From the NCBI GenBank assembly GCA_963851325.1, contig CAWKOR010000001.1:248001-312000 (forward strand): a stretch of 64,000 bases of DNA. Reading direction: 5' to 3'. The position numbers and the translations under genes are program-made. The stretch is from DATGKG01 sp963851325. GTDB taxonomy: Bacteria; Desulfobacterota; Binatia; Binatales; Binataceae. Below the pieces are notes generated by a model. That model had not been told where the DNA came from. It did not search any database and saw nothing but the letters and a program-made list of their open reading frames with translations. Below, piece after piece: positions 15,649 to 24,686 of this stretch. Within the stretch, counting starts at the first letter, position 1; the number at the start of each line of letters is the position of its first letter.

Positions 15649-17220
15649 ATGGCGCGCGAGGAGTTCGATCTGTGCGTCATCGGCGGCGGCATCAATGGCG
15701 CCGCGATCGCACGCGATGCCGCGTTGCGCGGCTTGAGTGTCGCGCTGGTCGACGCGGGCGACTTCGCCGGCGCGACCTCCTCGCGATCCTCGAAGCTGAT
15801 TCATGGCGGCTTCCGATACTTGCCGCAGTGGCATTTCATGCTGGTGTATCACGCGCTGCGCGAACGCGAACGTCTGCGGCATTGCACTGCGCCGCATCTG
15901 GTACGCCCGATTCGATTCCTGTTTCCGATATACCAGGGCAGGGGATTCGGTCGTCTCACGATGGATCTCGGGCTGTGGCTCTACGACCTCTTCGCGCGCA
16001 CGTCGTGGTCGGAGCGCCATCGCACCATGAACGCCAAGGCGGCCCTCGAGCGCGAGCCGGCGTTGGCGATCGACAATCTCACCGGGGCCGCGCTCTACTA
16101 CGATGCGTGGGGTGACGATGCTCGCATCACGTTCGAGAACGTCCTCGATGCGGGACTGCATGGCGCGTCGGTCGCCAACTACGTCCAGGTTGAAGGACTG
16201 GTGAAAAGCGGCGGGCGCATCGAAGCGGCGCGAGTGTCCGATCTCCTCAAGGACAAGCGCTTCGAAATCCGCGCGCGCAAGTTTGTGAATGCTGCCGGGC
16301 CCTGGGTCGACGACATCCGCACAATGGACGACCCCGATGCGCGGCCGAGCGTGCGCCTCACCAAGGGCGTCCATCTGGTGTTCCCGCTGCACGCGCTGCC
16401 GGTCAATGAACCGATCGTACTCGGCGATGAGGCCGATCGCATCGTGTTCGTGATCCCGCACGATCGCTACGTGCTGGTCGGCACCACCGATACCGATTTT
16501 GCCGGCGATCGGCGCGCGGTGGCCGCGGATCAGGATGACATCGAGTATCTGGTGAAGGTGCTTCGCGAAGGCCTTCCCAAAATCAAGCTGCGCCACGACG
16601 ATATCGCGTCGAGCTTCGCCGGATTGCGCGCGCTGGTGATTGACGGTGATGAGAAGTCGCCGTCGGCGGTTCCGCGCGAGGAGACTATCCTCGAGAGCGG
16701 CTCGGGAATGCTGACGGTCGCGGGCGGTAAGCTGACCACGCATCGTGAGATTGCAGAGAAGGTCGTCGATCGATTGATGGAAAAGCTGGGGCGCAGCGCC
16801 GGGCGACATCCCACCCGGACCGAACCGCTGCCGGGCGCGCGCGGGATCGAGGCTTCGGGCAATTCGACCGCGGCCTTTACCGGTGAGATCGCCGAATTCC
16901 TCGCGGCGCGCTATGGAACGCGCACGGAGCTGGTTGCGCGGATCGCTACGGAGCGGCCGGAGCTCGCTGCGCCACTGGCGCCGAATTGTCCCGCGATCGG
17001 CGCGGAAGTGATCCACGCGATTCGCAACGAGATGGCGCATAGCCTGGCGGACTTCCTGGTGCGGCGCACATCGCTGATCTGGCGCTACCCGATCGAAGCG
17101 GAGGCAGCGGCGCCGGCAGCCGCGCGCATAATGGCGGCCGAACTGGGATGGGACTCCAAGCGCGAGGAGGACGAACTTTCGGGACTCGTCAGCGACCTCA
17201 AGCGGCGTCGCGCGGCCTGA
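15649..17220 (+). CDS. glpD: Aerobic glycerol-3-phosphate dehydrogenase
   Basis: 523 residues, an FAD enzyme oxidising glycerol 3-phosphate to dihydroxyacetone phosphate and feeding electrons to quinone. The N-terminal dinucleotide fold is FDLCVIGGGINGAAIARDAA (6-25), then SSRSSKLIHGGFRYL near 52, AAGPWVDDIR near 223, PHDRYVLVGTTDTDF and the FAD loop SGMLTVAGGKLTTHREIAE. The C-terminal cap domain holds IRNEMAHSLADFLVRRTSL. The ATG at 15649 leaves the normal short leader; a TTG at 15622 is also in frame. The nth gene starts one base later and glpK after that, forming a glycerol operon. Confidence 0.95.
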   Translation: MAREEFDLCVIGGGINGAAIARDAALRGLSVALVDAGDFAGATSSRSSKLIHGGFRYLPQWHFMLVYHALRERERLRHCTAPHLVRPIRFLFPIYQGRGFGRLTMDLGLWLYDLFARTSWSERHRTMNAKAALEREPALAIDNLTGAALYYDAWGDDARITFENVLDAGLHGASVANYVQVEGLVKSGGRIEAARVSDLLKDKRFEIRARKFVNAAGPWVDDIRTMDDPDARPSVRLTKGVHLVFPLHALPVNEPIVLGDEADRIVFVIPHDRYVLVGTTDTDFAGDRRAVAADQDDIEYLVKVLREGLPKIKLRHDDIASSFAGLRALVIDGDEKSPSAVPREETILESGSGMLTVAGGKLTTHREIAEKVVDRLMEKLGRSAGRHPTRTEPLPGARGIEASGNSTAAFTGEIAEFLAARYGTRTELVARIATERPELAAPLAPNCPAIGAEVIHAIRNEMAHSLADFLVRRTSLIWRYPIEAEAAAPAAARIMAAELGWDSKREEDELSGLVSDLKRRRAA

Positions 17221-17221
17221 T

Positions 17222-17929
17222 ATGGCAAACCGGGAATCACGCGAGCAGTTAAAGGCACGCGCGTCGCGTATCTCGAAAACGCTCGCTGACCTTTATCCCG
17301 AAGCTCGCATCAGCCTCGATTTCAAAACTCCCTGGCAATGCCTCGCGGCGACGATATTGTCCGCGCAGTGCACCGATGAGCGCGTGAATCAGGTGACGCC
17401 GGGCTTGTTCGCGAAGTATCCCGACGCAGCCGCGATGGCGGCTGCCGACGCGCGCGACGTCGAGCGGATGATCATCAGCACCGGCTTTTTCCGGCAGAAA
17501 ACCAAATCGCTGAAGGCTGCGGCGCAGGACATCGTGGCGCGCTTCGACAACCGATTGCCTGGCAGCATGGAGGAGCTTGTTACGTTGCGCGGCGTGGGAC
17601 GAAAAACCGCCAACGTGGTACTGGGCCATGTGCATGGCAAACCGGGCATGGTGGTCGATACGCATGTGCGGCGAGTGGCCGGAAGACTGGCGCTCACCAA
17701 AAGCCGCGAGCCTGAAGTTATCGAGCAAGATCTGTGCGCGATTCTGCCGCCCAGTGACTGGACGCCGTTTTCGATGCGGCTGATTTTGCACGGCCGCCAG
17801 GTCTGCGCGGCTCGGGGTCCCCGCTGCGCACTATGCAAATTGCTCTTTGATTGCCCGCAGGTCGGAGTGAAGGTAACGCCTAAAAATAAAGTTACGGCTC
17901 GCAAACGCCGCCCGGCTGCCGCAAAATAG
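17222..17929 (+). CDS. nth: Endonuclease III
   Basis: 235 residues, a bifunctional DNA glycosylase/AP lyase for oxidised pyrimidines. The helix-hairpin-helix LRGVGRKTANVVLG carries catalytic Lys128, and Asp146 lies in VVDTHVRRVAGRL. The [4Fe-4S] cluster ligands are Cys195, Cys202, Cys205 and Cys211 with the C-X6-C-X2-C-X5-C spacing. A basic tail of about 20 residues follows. It begins one base after glpD and ends seven bases before glpK, an unusual place for a repair gene. Confidence 0.96.
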   Translation: MANRESREQLKARASRISKTLADLYPEARISLDFKTPWQCLAATILSAQCTDERVNQVTPGLFAKYPDAAAMAAADARDVERMIISTGFFRQKTKSLKAAAQDIVARFDNRLPGSMEELVTLRGVGRKTANVVLGHVHGKPGMVVDTHVRRVAGRLALTKSREPEVIEQDLCAILPPSDWTPFSMRLILHGRQVCAARGPRCALCKLLFDCPQVGVKVTPKNKVTARKRRPAAAK

Positions 17930-17935
17930 CGCGCG

Positions 17936-19420
17936 ATGGCCGACCTGATACTTGCAATCGACCAGGGCACTACCGGCACCACGGTGTTCGTCATCGATGC
18001 GCGCGGAAAAATTCGCGGCCGCGCTTACGGCGAGATTCGTCAGTTCTATCCTAAGCCGGGATGGGTCGAGCACGATCCGGAAGAGATCTATCGATCGGCG
18101 GTCGGGCTCGCGAAGAAGGCGCTCAAGGCGGCCCGCGCGAAGGTCACCGACGTCGCGGCGATCGGCATTACCAATCAGCGCGAAACCTTCGTGGTGTGGG
18201 AGCGCAAGTCGGGGCGCCCGGTCCATCGCGCGATCGTGTGGCAATGCCGCCGCAGCGCGGACATATGCCGCCGCCTCGCGGATCGCGAAGCCGAGGTTTC
18301 GGCGCGCACCGGGTTGATTATCGATCCGTATTTTTCCGGCACCAAGCTCAAGTGGCTCCTCGATGAGAAACCCGAACTCCGCAAACGCGGAGCGCGCGGC
18401 GAGCTATGCTTCGGGACCATCGACACCTGGCTGATCTACAAGCTTTCCGGCGGCGCCGCTTTCGTCACCGATTACACCAACGCGTCGCGTACGATGCTGT
18501 TCAATCTCGAACACCATATCTGGGACGAGGAGATGCTGCGGCTGCTCGATGTTCCCGCCGAGATGCTGCCGGGCGCGATAAGCTCTCGCGGTCCGTTCGC
18601 CGAGGTGGCGCGCGGAACGCTTGGGAGTTATGCGGTGCCGATCGGAGCGGCGATCGGCGATCAGCAATCGGCGCTGTTCGGGCAGCGCGCGGTGAAGCGC
18701 GGCGATTCCAAGTCGACCTATGGCACCGGCGCGTTCCTGTTGATGCATACCGGCAACCAGCGCGTCGCCTCGCGCAATCGCCTGCTGACGACCGCCGCGC
18801 TTGGGCCGGAAGGCGAATTCGCTTACGCGCTGGAAGGCTCGGTGTTTATCGCCGGCGCTGCTATTCAGTGGCTGCGCGACGGGGTGGGACTCATCAAGAC
18901 TGCGGCCGACAGTTTCGCGCTCGCGCGCCAGAGCCGCACTCGGACCGAACCCTACATGGTTCCCGCGTTTGTCGGGCTGGGTGCGCCCTACTGGGAGGCC
19001 GAGGCGAAAGGCGCGATCGTCGGTATCACGCGGGGCACCACGCGCGCGGACATTGTGCGCGCAGCGCTCGATTCGATCGCATACCAGGTGCGCGATGTCA
19101 TCGTGGCGATGGAGAGCGACACCGGCCATCGCATCAGCGAGTTGCGTGCCGATGGCGGCGCGGTGGCAAATCCCTACCTGATGCAGTTCCAGGCCGACTT
19201 GCTGGATCGTCGGGTGGTCCTGCCAAAAGTGGCGGAGACCACCGCGATGGGTGCGGCGATGCTCGCCGGCCTTGCGGTCGGGGTATGGAAGTCCGCCGCG
19301 GCGCTCGACAAGCTGCGCCAGGGCGGCAAGGTATACCGCTCGAAGATGCGTGGCGCGCTGCGCGATCAGTTGCTCGCGGGATGGCGCGAGGCGGTTTCGC
19401 GCGTGCTGACGCGGCGCTGA
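17936..19420 (+). CDS. glpK: Glycerol kinase
   Basis: 494 residues, the usual length for GlpK, which phosphorylates glycerol with ATP. FGGY-family motifs are LILAIDQGTTGTTVFVIDA at the start, ITNQRETFVVWERKSG with the glycerol-binding Arg-Glu, YFSGTKLKWLLD, GTIDTWLIYKLSGG, and the nucleotide-binding GDQQSALFGQ. TYGTGAFLLMHTG and ADGGAVANPYLMQFQADLL follow. It works with GlpD two genes upstream. No glycerol facilitator or GlpR repressor is seen. Confidence 0.97.
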   Translation: MADLILAIDQGTTGTTVFVIDARGKIRGRAYGEIRQFYPKPGWVEHDPEEIYRSAVGLAKKALKAARAKVTDVAAIGITNQRETFVVWERKSGRPVHRAIVWQCRRSADICRRLADREAEVSARTGLIIDPYFSGTKLKWLLDEKPELRKRGARGELCFGTIDTWLIYKLSGGAAFVTDYTNASRTMLFNLEHHIWDEEMLRLLDVPAEMLPGAISSRGPFAEVARGTLGSYAVPIGAAIGDQQSALFGQRAVKRGDSKSTYGTGAFLLMHTGNQRVASRNRLLTTAALGPEGEFAYALEGSVFIAGAAIQWLRDGVGLIKTAADSFALARQSRTRTEPYMVPAFVGLGAPYWEAEAKGAIVGITRGTTRADIVRAALDSIAYQVRDVIVAMESDTGHRISELRADGGAVANPYLMQFQADLLDRRVVLPKVAETTAMGAAMLAGLAVGVWKSAAALDKLRQGGKVYRSKMRGALRDQLLAGWREAVSRVLTRR

Positions 19421-19432
19421 TATAATCGGTGG

Positions 19433-20068
19433 ATGGATTCGACGGCCTACCGACCTACTGCTTCGATCATTTTCCCCGAACAGTATCCCGAAGCCGCGCG
19501 TGCGCTGGGGCGCGCCTTCATCAGCGATCCTCCCGTCAAAGTGCTATTGCCCGAGCCGGCCGATCCGATCGAACGAGCGCGGCTGCTGACGTTCTTTTTC
19601 GAAGCGATGCTCGGCATTCAGCGCAAGAGCGGAGAGCCGGTGCTTGGGGTGGTGATGAACGACAAAGTCGTGGCCGCGGCGATTATCGAGAACGGCGGCG
19701 TGCCCGTCGCGACACTCATCCTCAACGGACTCTTGCAGATGCCGCGGATGATCCAGGGAATCGGATGGGATGGGCTCAAGCGCGGAATCCAATTGCAGAA
19801 CGAGCTGCTCAAGAATCATCCGCACGAACCGCACATCTATTTGAACTTCCTCGGCGTCGATCCCGACTACCAGCGCCATCATTGCGGCAGCGTGCTGATC
19901 GAGGAACTGCGCAGGCTCGCGGCGGAGCGGTCGTCGTTATGCGGCGTGTATCTGGAAACCGGGACTGAAGAGAACGTCGCGTATTATCAATCGCGCGGAT
20001 ACGAAGTGCTGGGCGAGATAAATCCGCTCGGATGCAAAATGTGGCGGATGCTTCAGCGCAAGCGCTAG
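19433..20068 (+). CDS. GNAT-family N-acetyltransferase
   Basis: 211 residues. The C-terminal half has the acetyl-CoA-binding pattern: YLNFLGVDPDYQRHHCGSVL near 138-157 and then VYLETGTEENVAYYQSRGYEV. The first 35 residues resemble other small-molecule acetyltransferases (YPEAARALGRAFISDPP). The gene lies 12 bases after glpK and could be the last gene of that transcript. The acceptor substrate cannot be told from sequence. Confidence 0.85.
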   Translation: MDSTAYRPTASIIFPEQYPEAARALGRAFISDPPVKVLLPEPADPIERARLLTFFFEAMLGIQRKSGEPVLGVVMNDKVVAAAIIENGGVPVATLILNGLLQMPRMIQGIGWDGLKRGIQLQNELLKNHPHEPHIYLNFLGVDPDYQRHHCGSVLIEELRRLAAERSSLCGVYLETGTEENVAYYQSRGYEVLGEINPLGCKMWRMLQRKR

Positions 20069-20083
20069 CCAACCTGAGCGCCG

Positions 20084-20368
20084 CTACGGTCGCGGCTTGA
20101 TGGTGGTGACGCGCAGGCCGTGCGAGGTCCATCCGACATCGAAGCCGATACTGTCGCCCTCACGCAGCAACTCGATGCCGGGCGCGCGTCCACCGAGCTC
20201 CGCGCCGATTACCGCAACATGCGGAAACTCGAACGGAATTTCCTTGCCGGTGTGAGAACGCACGACGCCACGGGCGCGATTGCGATCGAGTCGCATGATC
20301 ATTCCCGGATAGAAATTGCCGGGGAAACGTTCGCTGTCGAAATCGTCACTCACGTCTGTTCGACCCAC
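20084..20368 (-). CDS. Small cold-shock-like beta-barrel protein
   Basis: About 94 residues in a frame different from the membrane protein upstream. The core resembles a cold-shock/OB fold: RGVVRSHTGKEIPFEFPHV, then LREGDSIGFDVGWTSHGLRVTTI, the same layout as the nucleic-acid-binding domain of CspA but with few of its aromatic residues. The GTG at 20368 or 20353 would start just after the stop of the membrane-protein gene (20374), so it is probably co-transcribed. The similarity is faint. Confidence 0.55.
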   Translation of the reverse strand: MGRTDVSDDFDSERFPGNFYPGMIMRLDRNRARGVVRSHTGKEIPFEFPHVAVIGAELGGRAPGIELLREGDSIGFDVGWTSHGLRVTTIKPRP

Positions 20369-20373
20369 TTTTA

Positions 20374-21210
20374 TCAGAGCGGCAGCGCGGTCCGAAACAG
20401 GATGAAGCGGCCAAGCATCTCGCCGACCACCACCGACATCAGCGCGATGTAGAGCAGGCCGGTTGCCGCCATGGTCTGGGGAATTTTCAGGGTCTGCCAG
20501 CACATCCAGGTCAATACCAATGACGCGATCGGACCGAATACGATGCGCATCGCAAAGAGCGTGAGATGATTCTCGAACAACTCCGCGATTGCCGCCGTCG
20601 CGCCGTGGCCGCCAAACAGGGCGAGGACCGCAAGCGCGACCGCCATCGCGGCGATATCGGCAATCAGCGCGATGCCGATGAGGCGGACGAAGCTGCGCAG
20701 GTATTCGACATCCATACCCAAATCGATCAGGTACCAATGACCGAACATCATCGCGCCGCTGATCAGCCCCAACGCCGCGGCGGAGGTTACCGCGGTAACG
20801 ATGTACGCAATCGAGGCGATGACCCCGAAGGATGCCGGCTTGAGCAGCAGAACCATCGCAGCTACCGCGATCAGACCGGCCAGCAACCCGAAGCTGAACG
20901 CGCGTGCCCGCAGTGCGCCATTGTCGGTCCACAGGGTCACCACGTAGAGCCCGAAGAGCACGCAGAAGACAACCCAAATGGCGCAATCGATCCAGAGGCT
21001 GGCCGCCGTCGGGACGACCCCGGAGGTCGCACGCCAGGCGAGCATGCCGAGGCCAATGGTGGTCATCAGAGCCGAGGTCAGATATACCGAGGCAGTCGAT
21101 TTGTAGAAGCCACGCTCGATTTTGAAGAATGGAGGTATCGCCAGAGCGAACATGCCGCCGAGGGCGAGTTCACCGAAGACGAGCAGGAAGCAGACTGCAA
21201 ATTTCGTCAC
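20374..21210 (-). CDS. Integral membrane protein of unknown function
   Basis: 278 residues with about eight hydrophobic segments, beginning FAVCFLLVFGELALGGMFAL (4-23) and including GLLAGLIAVAAMVLLL and AALGLISGAMMFGHWYLID. The loops are short. The conserved-looking MMFGHWYLIDLGMD near 160 and FGELALGG near the N-terminus are not tied to a function I recognise. The arrangement recalls membrane subunits of redox complexes, but no cofactor residues can be assigned. The small cold-shock-like gene follows it. Confidence 0.7.
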   Translation of the reverse strand: MTKFAVCFLLVFGELALGGMFALAIPPFFKIERGFYKSTASVYLTSALMTTIGLGMLAWRATSGVVPTAASLWIDCAIWVVFCVLFGLYVVTLWTDNGALRARAFSFGLLAGLIAVAAMVLLLKPASFGVIASIAYIVTAVTSAAALGLISGAMMFGHWYLIDLGMDVEYLRSFVRLIGIALIADIAAMAVALAVLALFGGHGATAAIAELFENHLTLFAMRIVFGPIASLVLTWMCWQTLKIPQTMAATGLLYIALMSVVVGEMLGRFILFRTALPL

Positions 21211-21320
21211 GGGCCGATTGTACCGGGCGAGGGCAGTGGGCGCATCGGGCAGGGTCCGCTATTCCCGCAAATTGGTATATGATGGTTAGACAAGATTCCC
21301 GCCAAAGAGATATATAGAAA

Positions 21321-21803
21321 ATGAACGCTACTCTCAGGGGTAAGATGGGGTCGAAAATGTTACTAAAATGGTTTGGCAGGTCGGTTCTGATCGGCGTTGC
21401 CGCCGTAGCGCTGTCGTCTTGTGCCGCGGTCGAGGCTCAACGCGCGGCGCAAGAAAAGAAGCAGCAGACGTTCGTCCAGCACGTCGACATCGCGCACATC
21501 TATGTGACGCCCGACGATCCGCCAACCAACAAGCCCTACACCGTGCTCGGGGAGGTAACCTACTCTGAGCCGTTCACGCCCGACGCCATCAACGAGGCCA
21601 AGATCAAGGCAAAGCTGAAGAACATGGGCTACGCGAAGTGGCCGGACACGCTCGACGCGCTGGTGCAGGAGAAGAGCGACGTGTCGGATGACGGCTCGAC
21701 GGTGAAGGTGTCGGCCAAGGCGATCCAGTTTGAATCGTCAACCGACCGCGCGATGCTGCATAAGATGAACGAGGGCATGGTCGCGTCGCCGAGCGGAAAC
21801 TAG
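21321..21803 (+). CDS. Putative lipoprotein
   Basis: 160 residues from the ATG at 21321; ATGs at 21345 (AGGGG just upstream) and 21357 are also in frame. The signal sequence LIGVAAVALSSC ends in a lipobox Cys, predicting lipidation and an envelope location. The mature part has an acidic beta-rich segment, PYTVLGEVTYSEPF, followed by KAKLKNMGYAKWPDTLDALV, which resembles small lipoproteins with a YbjQ- or DUF-like fold. Function unknown. A strong terminator follows. Confidence 0.7.
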   Translation: MNATLRGKMGSKMLLKWFGRSVLIGVAAVALSSCAAVEAQRAAQEKKQQTFVQHVDIAHIYVTPDDPPTNKPYTVLGEVTYSEPFTPDAINEAKIKAKLKNMGYAKWPDTLDALVQEKSDVSDDGSTVKVSAKAIQFESSTDRAMLHKMNEGMVASPSGN

Positions 21804-21834
21804 CCGCCGGCGGACCCGCTTAAAACAGCAAAGG

Positions 21835-21870
21835 AAACGGGCAGCCTCGCATCGCGGGGCTGCCCGTTTT
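21835..21870. terminator. Bidirectional rho-independent terminator between the lipoprotein gene and grxC
   Basis: AAACGGGCAGCC and GGCTGCCCGTTT form a perfect stem around an 11-base loop, with a T run on the right and an A run on the left. It can end transcription from both converging genes. Confidence 0.9.
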
Positions 21871-21900
21871 AGTTCTGGTATTCGCGTCCGAGCGGACGTT

Positions 21901-22158
21901 TCAGGATGCCAGCATCGAGTCCAGTTGTCCCGCATCGTCGAGTGCCTTGAGCTCCTCGTATCCACCGACGATTTTGTCATTGATGAAGATCTCGGGAACG
22001 GTGCGCCGGCCGCCCGAGAGTTCGACCATTTTCTGACGCAGCGCTGCGTCTTCAGTCACATCGATTTCGACGAATGGAATGCCCTTGCTCTTGAGCAGCG
22101 ATTTGGCGCGCACGCAGAACGGGCAAAAGGTTGTCGTATACATCTCGACTTTAGCCAC
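21901..22158 (-). CDS. grxC: Glutaredoxin 3
   Basis: 85 residues with the dithiol active site CPFC at 12-15, the cis-proline region RRTVPEIFIN and the GGYEELKALD helix. This is a classic small glutaredoxin, reducing disulfides with glutathione. It lies 71 bp downstream of purM on the same strand and may be part of the comF-purM transcript, as its stop faces the shared terminator. Confidence 0.95.
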   Translation of the reverse strand: MAKVEMYTTTFCPFCVRAKSLLKSKGIPFVEIDVTEDAALRQKMVELSGGRRTVPEIFINDKIVGGYEELKALDDAGQLDSMLAS

Positions 22159-22229
22159 TGGATGCCTCCACCGACATTCTTACCCGACCGCCGTTGGCGG
22201 TCCAACGGAAACATAACCATTCTGGTCGT

Positions 22230-23273
22230 CTATTTGAGGATGGCCGAGCGCGGGCCGCGCCGAATCTCACCGATGATATACGCGCGGCATTTGCGCCGGC
22301 GCAGCAGTGACATGACCCGATCGGCATTCTCGCGTGCAACAATCGCCACCATCCCGAGGCCATTGTTGAAGGTGCGATCCATCTCTTCCTGGTCGATCGC
22401 GCCGAGGCGCTGGATGAAGTCGAAAATCGGCGGCACCGGCCAGCTCGCGCGCTCGATGATCGCCTGAAGCTTCTCGGGCATCACGCGCGGCAGATTTTCC
22501 AGGATGCCCCCGCCGGTGATGTTTGCGAGGCCTTTTAGTTTGCATTTGGCAAATAACTCGACCGCGATTTTCGCATAGATCGCCGTGGGCCGAAGCAACT
22601 CATCCGCCAGCGTGCATCCGATCTCCTCGAGGCGCTGGTCGAGGCGCACCTCACGCTCGGCGATTATCTTTCTGACCAGCGAATAGCCGTTGGAGTGAAG
22701 CCCGCTCGACGCCAGGCCGATAAGCACATCGCCGGCACGCACGCTCTTCGGATTGGGAATTTTTGCGCGCTCGACCACCCCCACCGCGAAGCCCGCCAGA
22801 TCGTATTCGCCGGGCTGATAGACATCGGCAAGCTGCGCGGTCTCTCCGCCGACCAGGCTGATGCCCGCCAATTCGCACCCTTGCGCGACGCCCTCGACGA
22901 TTTCGACCGCAACCCTTTGATCCAGTTTTCCGGTGCCGATGTAGTCGAGGAAGAACAGCGGCTTGGCGGCGTGGCAGATGATGTCGTTGACGCACATCGC
23001 GACACAATCGATGCCGATGGTGTCGTGGCGTCCGAGCGCCTGCGCGATCTTGAGCTTGGTGCCGACGCCGTCGGTGCCTGAGACCAGCACCGGAGAACGC
23101 ATCTTTTTCGCGGCATTGAAGGCGACCAACGCGCCGAAACCGCCGACTCCACCGATGACGCGCGCACCACCGCGACTGCCGGTGCGAACCGCGATCTTGC
23201 GGAACAGCGGAATCAGCGATTCTTTCAGCTCGATGTCGACGCCGGCTTCTTTGTATGTCGAGGTGAACGCCAT
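22230..23273 (-). CDS. purM: Phosphoribosylformylglycinamidine cyclo-ligase (AIR synthetase)
   Basis: 347 residues, making aminoimidazole ribotide in purine synthesis with ATP. The sequence shows YKEAGVDIELKESLI, the conserved GGFGALV, SGTDGVGTKLKIA near 66-78, IDCVAMCVNDIICHAAKPLFFLDY, GGETAQLADVY, and ASSGLHSNGYSLVRKI, all hallmarks of PurM. The ATG overlaps the stop of the upstream methyltransferase gene as TGATG, so translation is coupled. No other pur genes are present. Confidence 0.97.
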   Translation of the reverse strand: MAFTSTYKEAGVDIELKESLIPLFRKIAVRTGSRGGARVIGGVGGFGALVAFNAAKKMRSPVLVSGTDGVGTKLKIAQALGRHDTIGIDCVAMCVNDIICHAAKPLFFLDYIGTGKLDQRVAVEIVEGVAQGCELAGISLVGGETAQLADVYQPGEYDLAGFAVGVVERAKIPNPKSVRAGDVLIGLASSGLHSNGYSLVRKIIAEREVRLDQRLEEIGCTLADELLRPTAIYAKIAVELFAKCKLKGLANITGGGILENLPRVMPEKLQAIIERASWPVPPIFDFIQRLGAIDQEEMDRTFNNGLGMVAIVARENADRVMSLLRRRKCRAYIIGEIRRGPRSAILK

Positions 23274-23845
23274 CAGTCAGTGCGCCTCGCCACTGCGCCG
23301 GCACGCCATGCACGCGCGCCATCGGGATAAGCCACCAGGCCCTCGCGATAGCGAATCAGCTCGAGGCCCGCGGTCAGATCGCGCAATTCATGATGCTTGA
23401 GCAGGAAGCGCGGGTCTTTCGGATGACCAAGCTCGGCCTGGTCGATTAGGAAAGTCTCGGCCAACAAAATCCCTCCCGGTTTAAGCGCGCGGACCAGATC
23501 GGCAAACAGCGCGCGGTCGAGAAAATTCACATTGACGATAACGTCGAAGCTGCGATCGCGAAACGCAAACCTATCGAAGTCCGCCACTACCGGCCATATC
23601 GGCAGTCCTTGCGCGCGCGCGTAGTCCGCGAGAGCAAGCATCGCAACGTCGGAAAAATCCGCCGCGATCACTCGCAACCCCGCGCGCGCCAGTGCGAGCG
23701 CATTGCGGCCCCGTCCGGCGGCAACATCGAGCGCGAGCCCATTGCGGGGCAGCAGCGGCAGCATTTCGGCAACGAACGGCTCGGGCTCCCCGGGCGACTT
23801 CCCTCGATGGGTGTGGTTCCATTTCGAGCGCTCGGCGGAAGTCAC
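23273..23845 (-). CDS. Class I SAM-dependent methyltransferase
   Basis: About 190 residues from the GTG at 23845, which overlaps the comF stop as GTGA. The Rossmann fold motif I is ALDVAAGRGRNALALARAG, motif II is VIAADFSDVAMLAL, and FDVIVNVNFLDR with LKPGGILLAETF are motifs IV-VI. The layout matches TehB/UbiE-like small methyltransferases. A longer reading frame runs upstream into comF but in an overlapping frame. The substrate is unknown. Its position between comF and purM in a tight operon is notable. Confidence 0.85.
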   Translation of the reverse strand: MTSAERSKWNHTHRGKSPGEPEPFVAEMLPLLPRNGLALDVAAGRGRNALALARAGLRVIAADFSDVAMLALADYARAQGLPIWPVVADFDRFAFRDRSFDVIVNVNFLDRALFADLVRALKPGGILLAETFLIDQAELGHPKDPRFLLKHHELRDLTAGLELIRYREGLVAYPDGARAWRAGAVARRTD

Positions 23846-24579
23846 AACACTCGCGCCAGGGTCAGGACGTCGACCCGCGAGGCGCCCGCCGTCATCAACA
23901 CGCGCGCGCACTCATCGACCGTTGCGCCGGTGGTCATGACGTCGTCGACGAGCAGGATGCGACGTCCTCGAACGCGCGCCGGCAGCCTCACCGCGAATGC
24001 GCGCCGGACGTTGCGGCGTCGCGCATCGTGATCCTGGCTGGTTTGCGGGATCGTCATTCGCGAACGCGTCAATGCTGCGAGTTCGATCGGCTTGTCGAGG
24101 CGCCGCGCGATCGTCATCGCGAGCAGCGCGGCCTGGTTGAAACCGCGCCACCACATCCGTCGGCGATGCAGCGGCACTGGAACCACCAGATCGCAATCCG
24201 CGCGGGAGTAGGGGAGATCGTCGCCGAGGAATTCGGCGAGCGCCTTCTGCAACGCCTGGTCGAGTCCGTATTTGTGCCGCCGGATGAGCGACGGCAACGA
24301 ATGCCGATCGCTTTCCGCCGAAGGGCGATAGCGCGCGACGGCGCGAGCGCTGGCGAAGTTCGGACGATGCTCCAGGCATAGTGCGCATTGCTTTTCCGTG
24401 ACTGCAGCCGACTGCAGCGGCGCCCCACAAATCGCGCAGATGGGCGCGGAAATTCGCTCGACTCGCGCCAGGCAGACCGCGCATACGCGACGTTCGGCGT
24501 CGAGGCCGAACCGCTGCCGGCATACTGCGCATCGCGGCGGATAGAGAAAATTCGCGAAGTGTCGAAGGGCCGCATCCAC
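23842..24579 (-). CDS. comF: ComF-family amidophosphoribosyltransferase-like protein
   Basis: 245 residues. The N-terminal zinc-ribbon part has paired cysteines (CAVC near 18 and 34, CAIC near 48, CALC near 66). The C-terminal type I phosphoribosyltransferase domain has the PRPP motif RILLVDDVMTTGATVDE near 207-223 and VVPVPLHRRRMWWRGFNQAA. ComF proteins support DNA uptake or recombination in competent bacteria, but the gene is widespread in non-competent ones. It is the first gene of the comF-methyltransferase-purM operon. Confidence 0.92.
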   Translation of the reverse strand: MDAALRHFANFLYPPRCAVCRQRFGLDAERRVCAVCLARVERISAPICAICGAPLQSAAVTEKQCALCLEHRPNFASARAVARYRPSAESDRHSLPSLIRRHKYGLDQALQKALAEFLGDDLPYSRADCDLVVPVPLHRRRMWWRGFNQAALLAMTIARRLDKPIELAALTRSRMTIPQTSQDHDARRRNVRRAFAVRLPARVRGRRILLVDDVMTTGATVDECARVLMTAGASRVDVLTLARVL

Positions 24580-24686
24580 GCTCCATAGATTGTCTGATGT
24601 GCGTCTAAACTCAAGCCGTCGGCAGAGGCCGAATGGACCTTGCGCAGGAGCACCCTATTAGTCGGCGTTGTGGTATACATCAGCCT

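Noticed and set aside
15583..17040. 485-codon open frame on the reverse strand
   Set aside because: It is antisense to glpD, which has all GlpD motifs; GC-rich codon bias commonly keeps the opposite frame open, and the peptide shows no family pattern.
20369..20986. Upstream extension of the small cold-shock-like gene to 300 codons
   Set aside because: The extension is the shadow frame of the membrane-protein gene; only the last 94 codons have a coherent fold pattern.
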